Assembly: GCA_033239525.1 (NCBI GenBank) | Contig: BSYO01000038.1 | Location: 9,675,041 to 9,739,040, forward strand | DNA: 64,000 bases | Reading direction: 5' to 3' | Source of the DNA: Nepenthes gracilis | Taxonomy: Eukaryota > Streptophyta > Magnoliopsida > Caryophyllales > Nepenthaceae | Part shown: piece after piece, positions 62,771-64,000 of the stretch | How positions within the stretch are numbered: the stretch's first letter is position 1 | Layout: the number at the start of each line of letters is the position of its first letter | Position numbers and translations under genes: made by a program | The notes under the pieces: model-generated | The model's input: the letters and a program-made list of their open reading frames with translations, nothing else | Databases searched by the model: none | What the model was told of the DNA's origin: nothing

Positions 62771-64000
62771 TATAATAATTGTTAATCAGAATATATGAAA
62801 TTCTCCTCATCTTTTATTCATTCCAATTATGAAATAATGTAATAAACAAAGTATAAGGGATATATACTTAATATCATGCTCGTATGACTCAATTTTTATC
62901 GTTGTCTTTACGACATTTGACTGGCATTTGAATGTTACACGGTTATTTGGCCAAAGTTTAAATAAAATTCAAACACCAACGTATGCATGACAAGTTATAA
63001 ATATATCATACGTCTATAATATAAATTTACTTCTTTATATCCCCAAAAAGTATGATATAGATCTATTTATATTTGGTTTTAGAGAAGAAGAATATCTTGA
63101 TGCATGATATACTACTTATACGACATAAATTAGTAAATTTATGATCTATATATTCGGCGTGAAAACTAGCGCTTAATGCCGTGTTCAAACACTAGACCCA
63201 ATTCAAGGAAGATCAATTAAACTATGAACTTAATCATGTAATATTGAAAAGATATTTTGGTAGATGTATTTGGAAGGATTGTGAGCATTATATGTTTAAT
63301 TCCACGGGATTTAAATGTTTAGTGAGTTATGGGATAAAGTTTGAGTGCCATAAGAAGAAGTGTTCAAATGTTAGGCTACTACAAGAAAATTTGAGTGTTT
63401 TGAAAAATCAGCAAGTTTGTTGGTAGTAGTTAGAGCCTCTTGTATGTTTTAGAGGTCTTAAGTGTCTTAGAATTATTTACTATTTTATTTATGATAAACA
63501 TGTATAATTTAAATTTTTTTCACATGGTAGGTTTGGTCGGGTAATTTGGATCCAAATCACCACATAAATTGATATGTTTTGTGACAGTTTGGATACCATC
63601 AATCAACAGTGGGGATGTCAAGCTCATTTTTACTAAAATTCTCTCATCAAAATTATAAATATATGATAATGATGGCCTAATTATAGTAGTTAGTTAAGTT
63701 TTAATGAGGTGGATTTTGTTGATAGCCATACATTTATAATCCAAAAGAGACATTGTATCTCACATTCACAAATATTATTAATATATTGATATTAATACTA
63801 ATACCAATATTGACATAAGAGTTTATCAATACAATATAAGACCTAATAAAAAGGACCCCCAATTTGTGCACAAAGCAACCATAACGGCAATGACCTATCA
63901 CTTTTTTTTTTTGGTAAGTAAACTGTGTTAAGGGTAAGCTTTTTATAGTGACTAGCCCCACCGCACTCGCGGCCCCATAACCCAGAAACCCCTTGCGGGA
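62771..64000. other. AT-rich DNA to the window edge
   Basis: No gene recognised. A poly-T run followed by ggtaagtaaactgtgttaag (63902-63930) and then GC-rich sequence to the end may be the edge of another transposable element. Confidence 0.35.

Overview
This is nuclear DNA from a flowering plant, probably a eudicot. It is AT-rich and intron-containing, full of old LTR retrotransposons, and holds two recognisable host loci. No species can be named. No bacterial operon, CRISPR array, rRNA or tRNA gene was seen.

Layout. 1-2.5 kb: retroelement debris and the downstream side of the first host gene. 2.5-3.2 kb: on the minus strand, the first coding exon of what looks like the delta subunit of translation initiation factor eIF2B, with two telo-box motifs upstream; later exons are not visible. 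3.7-5 kb: a 49-bp minisatellite and a short GC-rich repeat element. 5-25 kb: almost entirely LTR-like repeats, mainly one Ty3/gypsy-type LTR family in minus orientation, plus a LINE RNase H remnant near 12.5 kb. 25-27.3 kb: a decayed minus-strand Ty3/gypsy pol.

27.6-44.8 kb is the core of the window: a large imperfect inverted repeat carrying two head-to-head copies of a CYCLOIDEA/TB1-type (class II) TCP transcription factor gene. The left copy, on the minus strand, is a pseudogene: start ATG changed to CTG, a 14-bp deletion inside the TCP basic region, a premature stop before the R domain, a 1-bp deletion in the last exon, and a 5.8-kb Copia retrotransposon in intron 1 flanked by the target-site duplication AAAAC. 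The right copy, on the plus strand, has an internal tandem duplication of about 1.04 kb that gives the order TCP - R - TCP - R. The duplicated middle exon fuses an R domain to a second TCP domain but begins with an in-frame TAG. All splice phases match, so skipping this exon would give an ordinary 307-residue TCP+R protein. The two arms are separated by about 2.5 kb that contains a degenerate ~215-bp tandem repeat.

44.8-64 kb: more Ty3/gypsy-like LTR copies, a 49/58-bp minisatellite, a decayed minus-strand Copia element split by a gypsy-like LTR insertion (51.7-56.5 kb), a second decayed plus-strand Copia (56.6-61.3 kb), then repeat-derived DNA with no recognisable gene.
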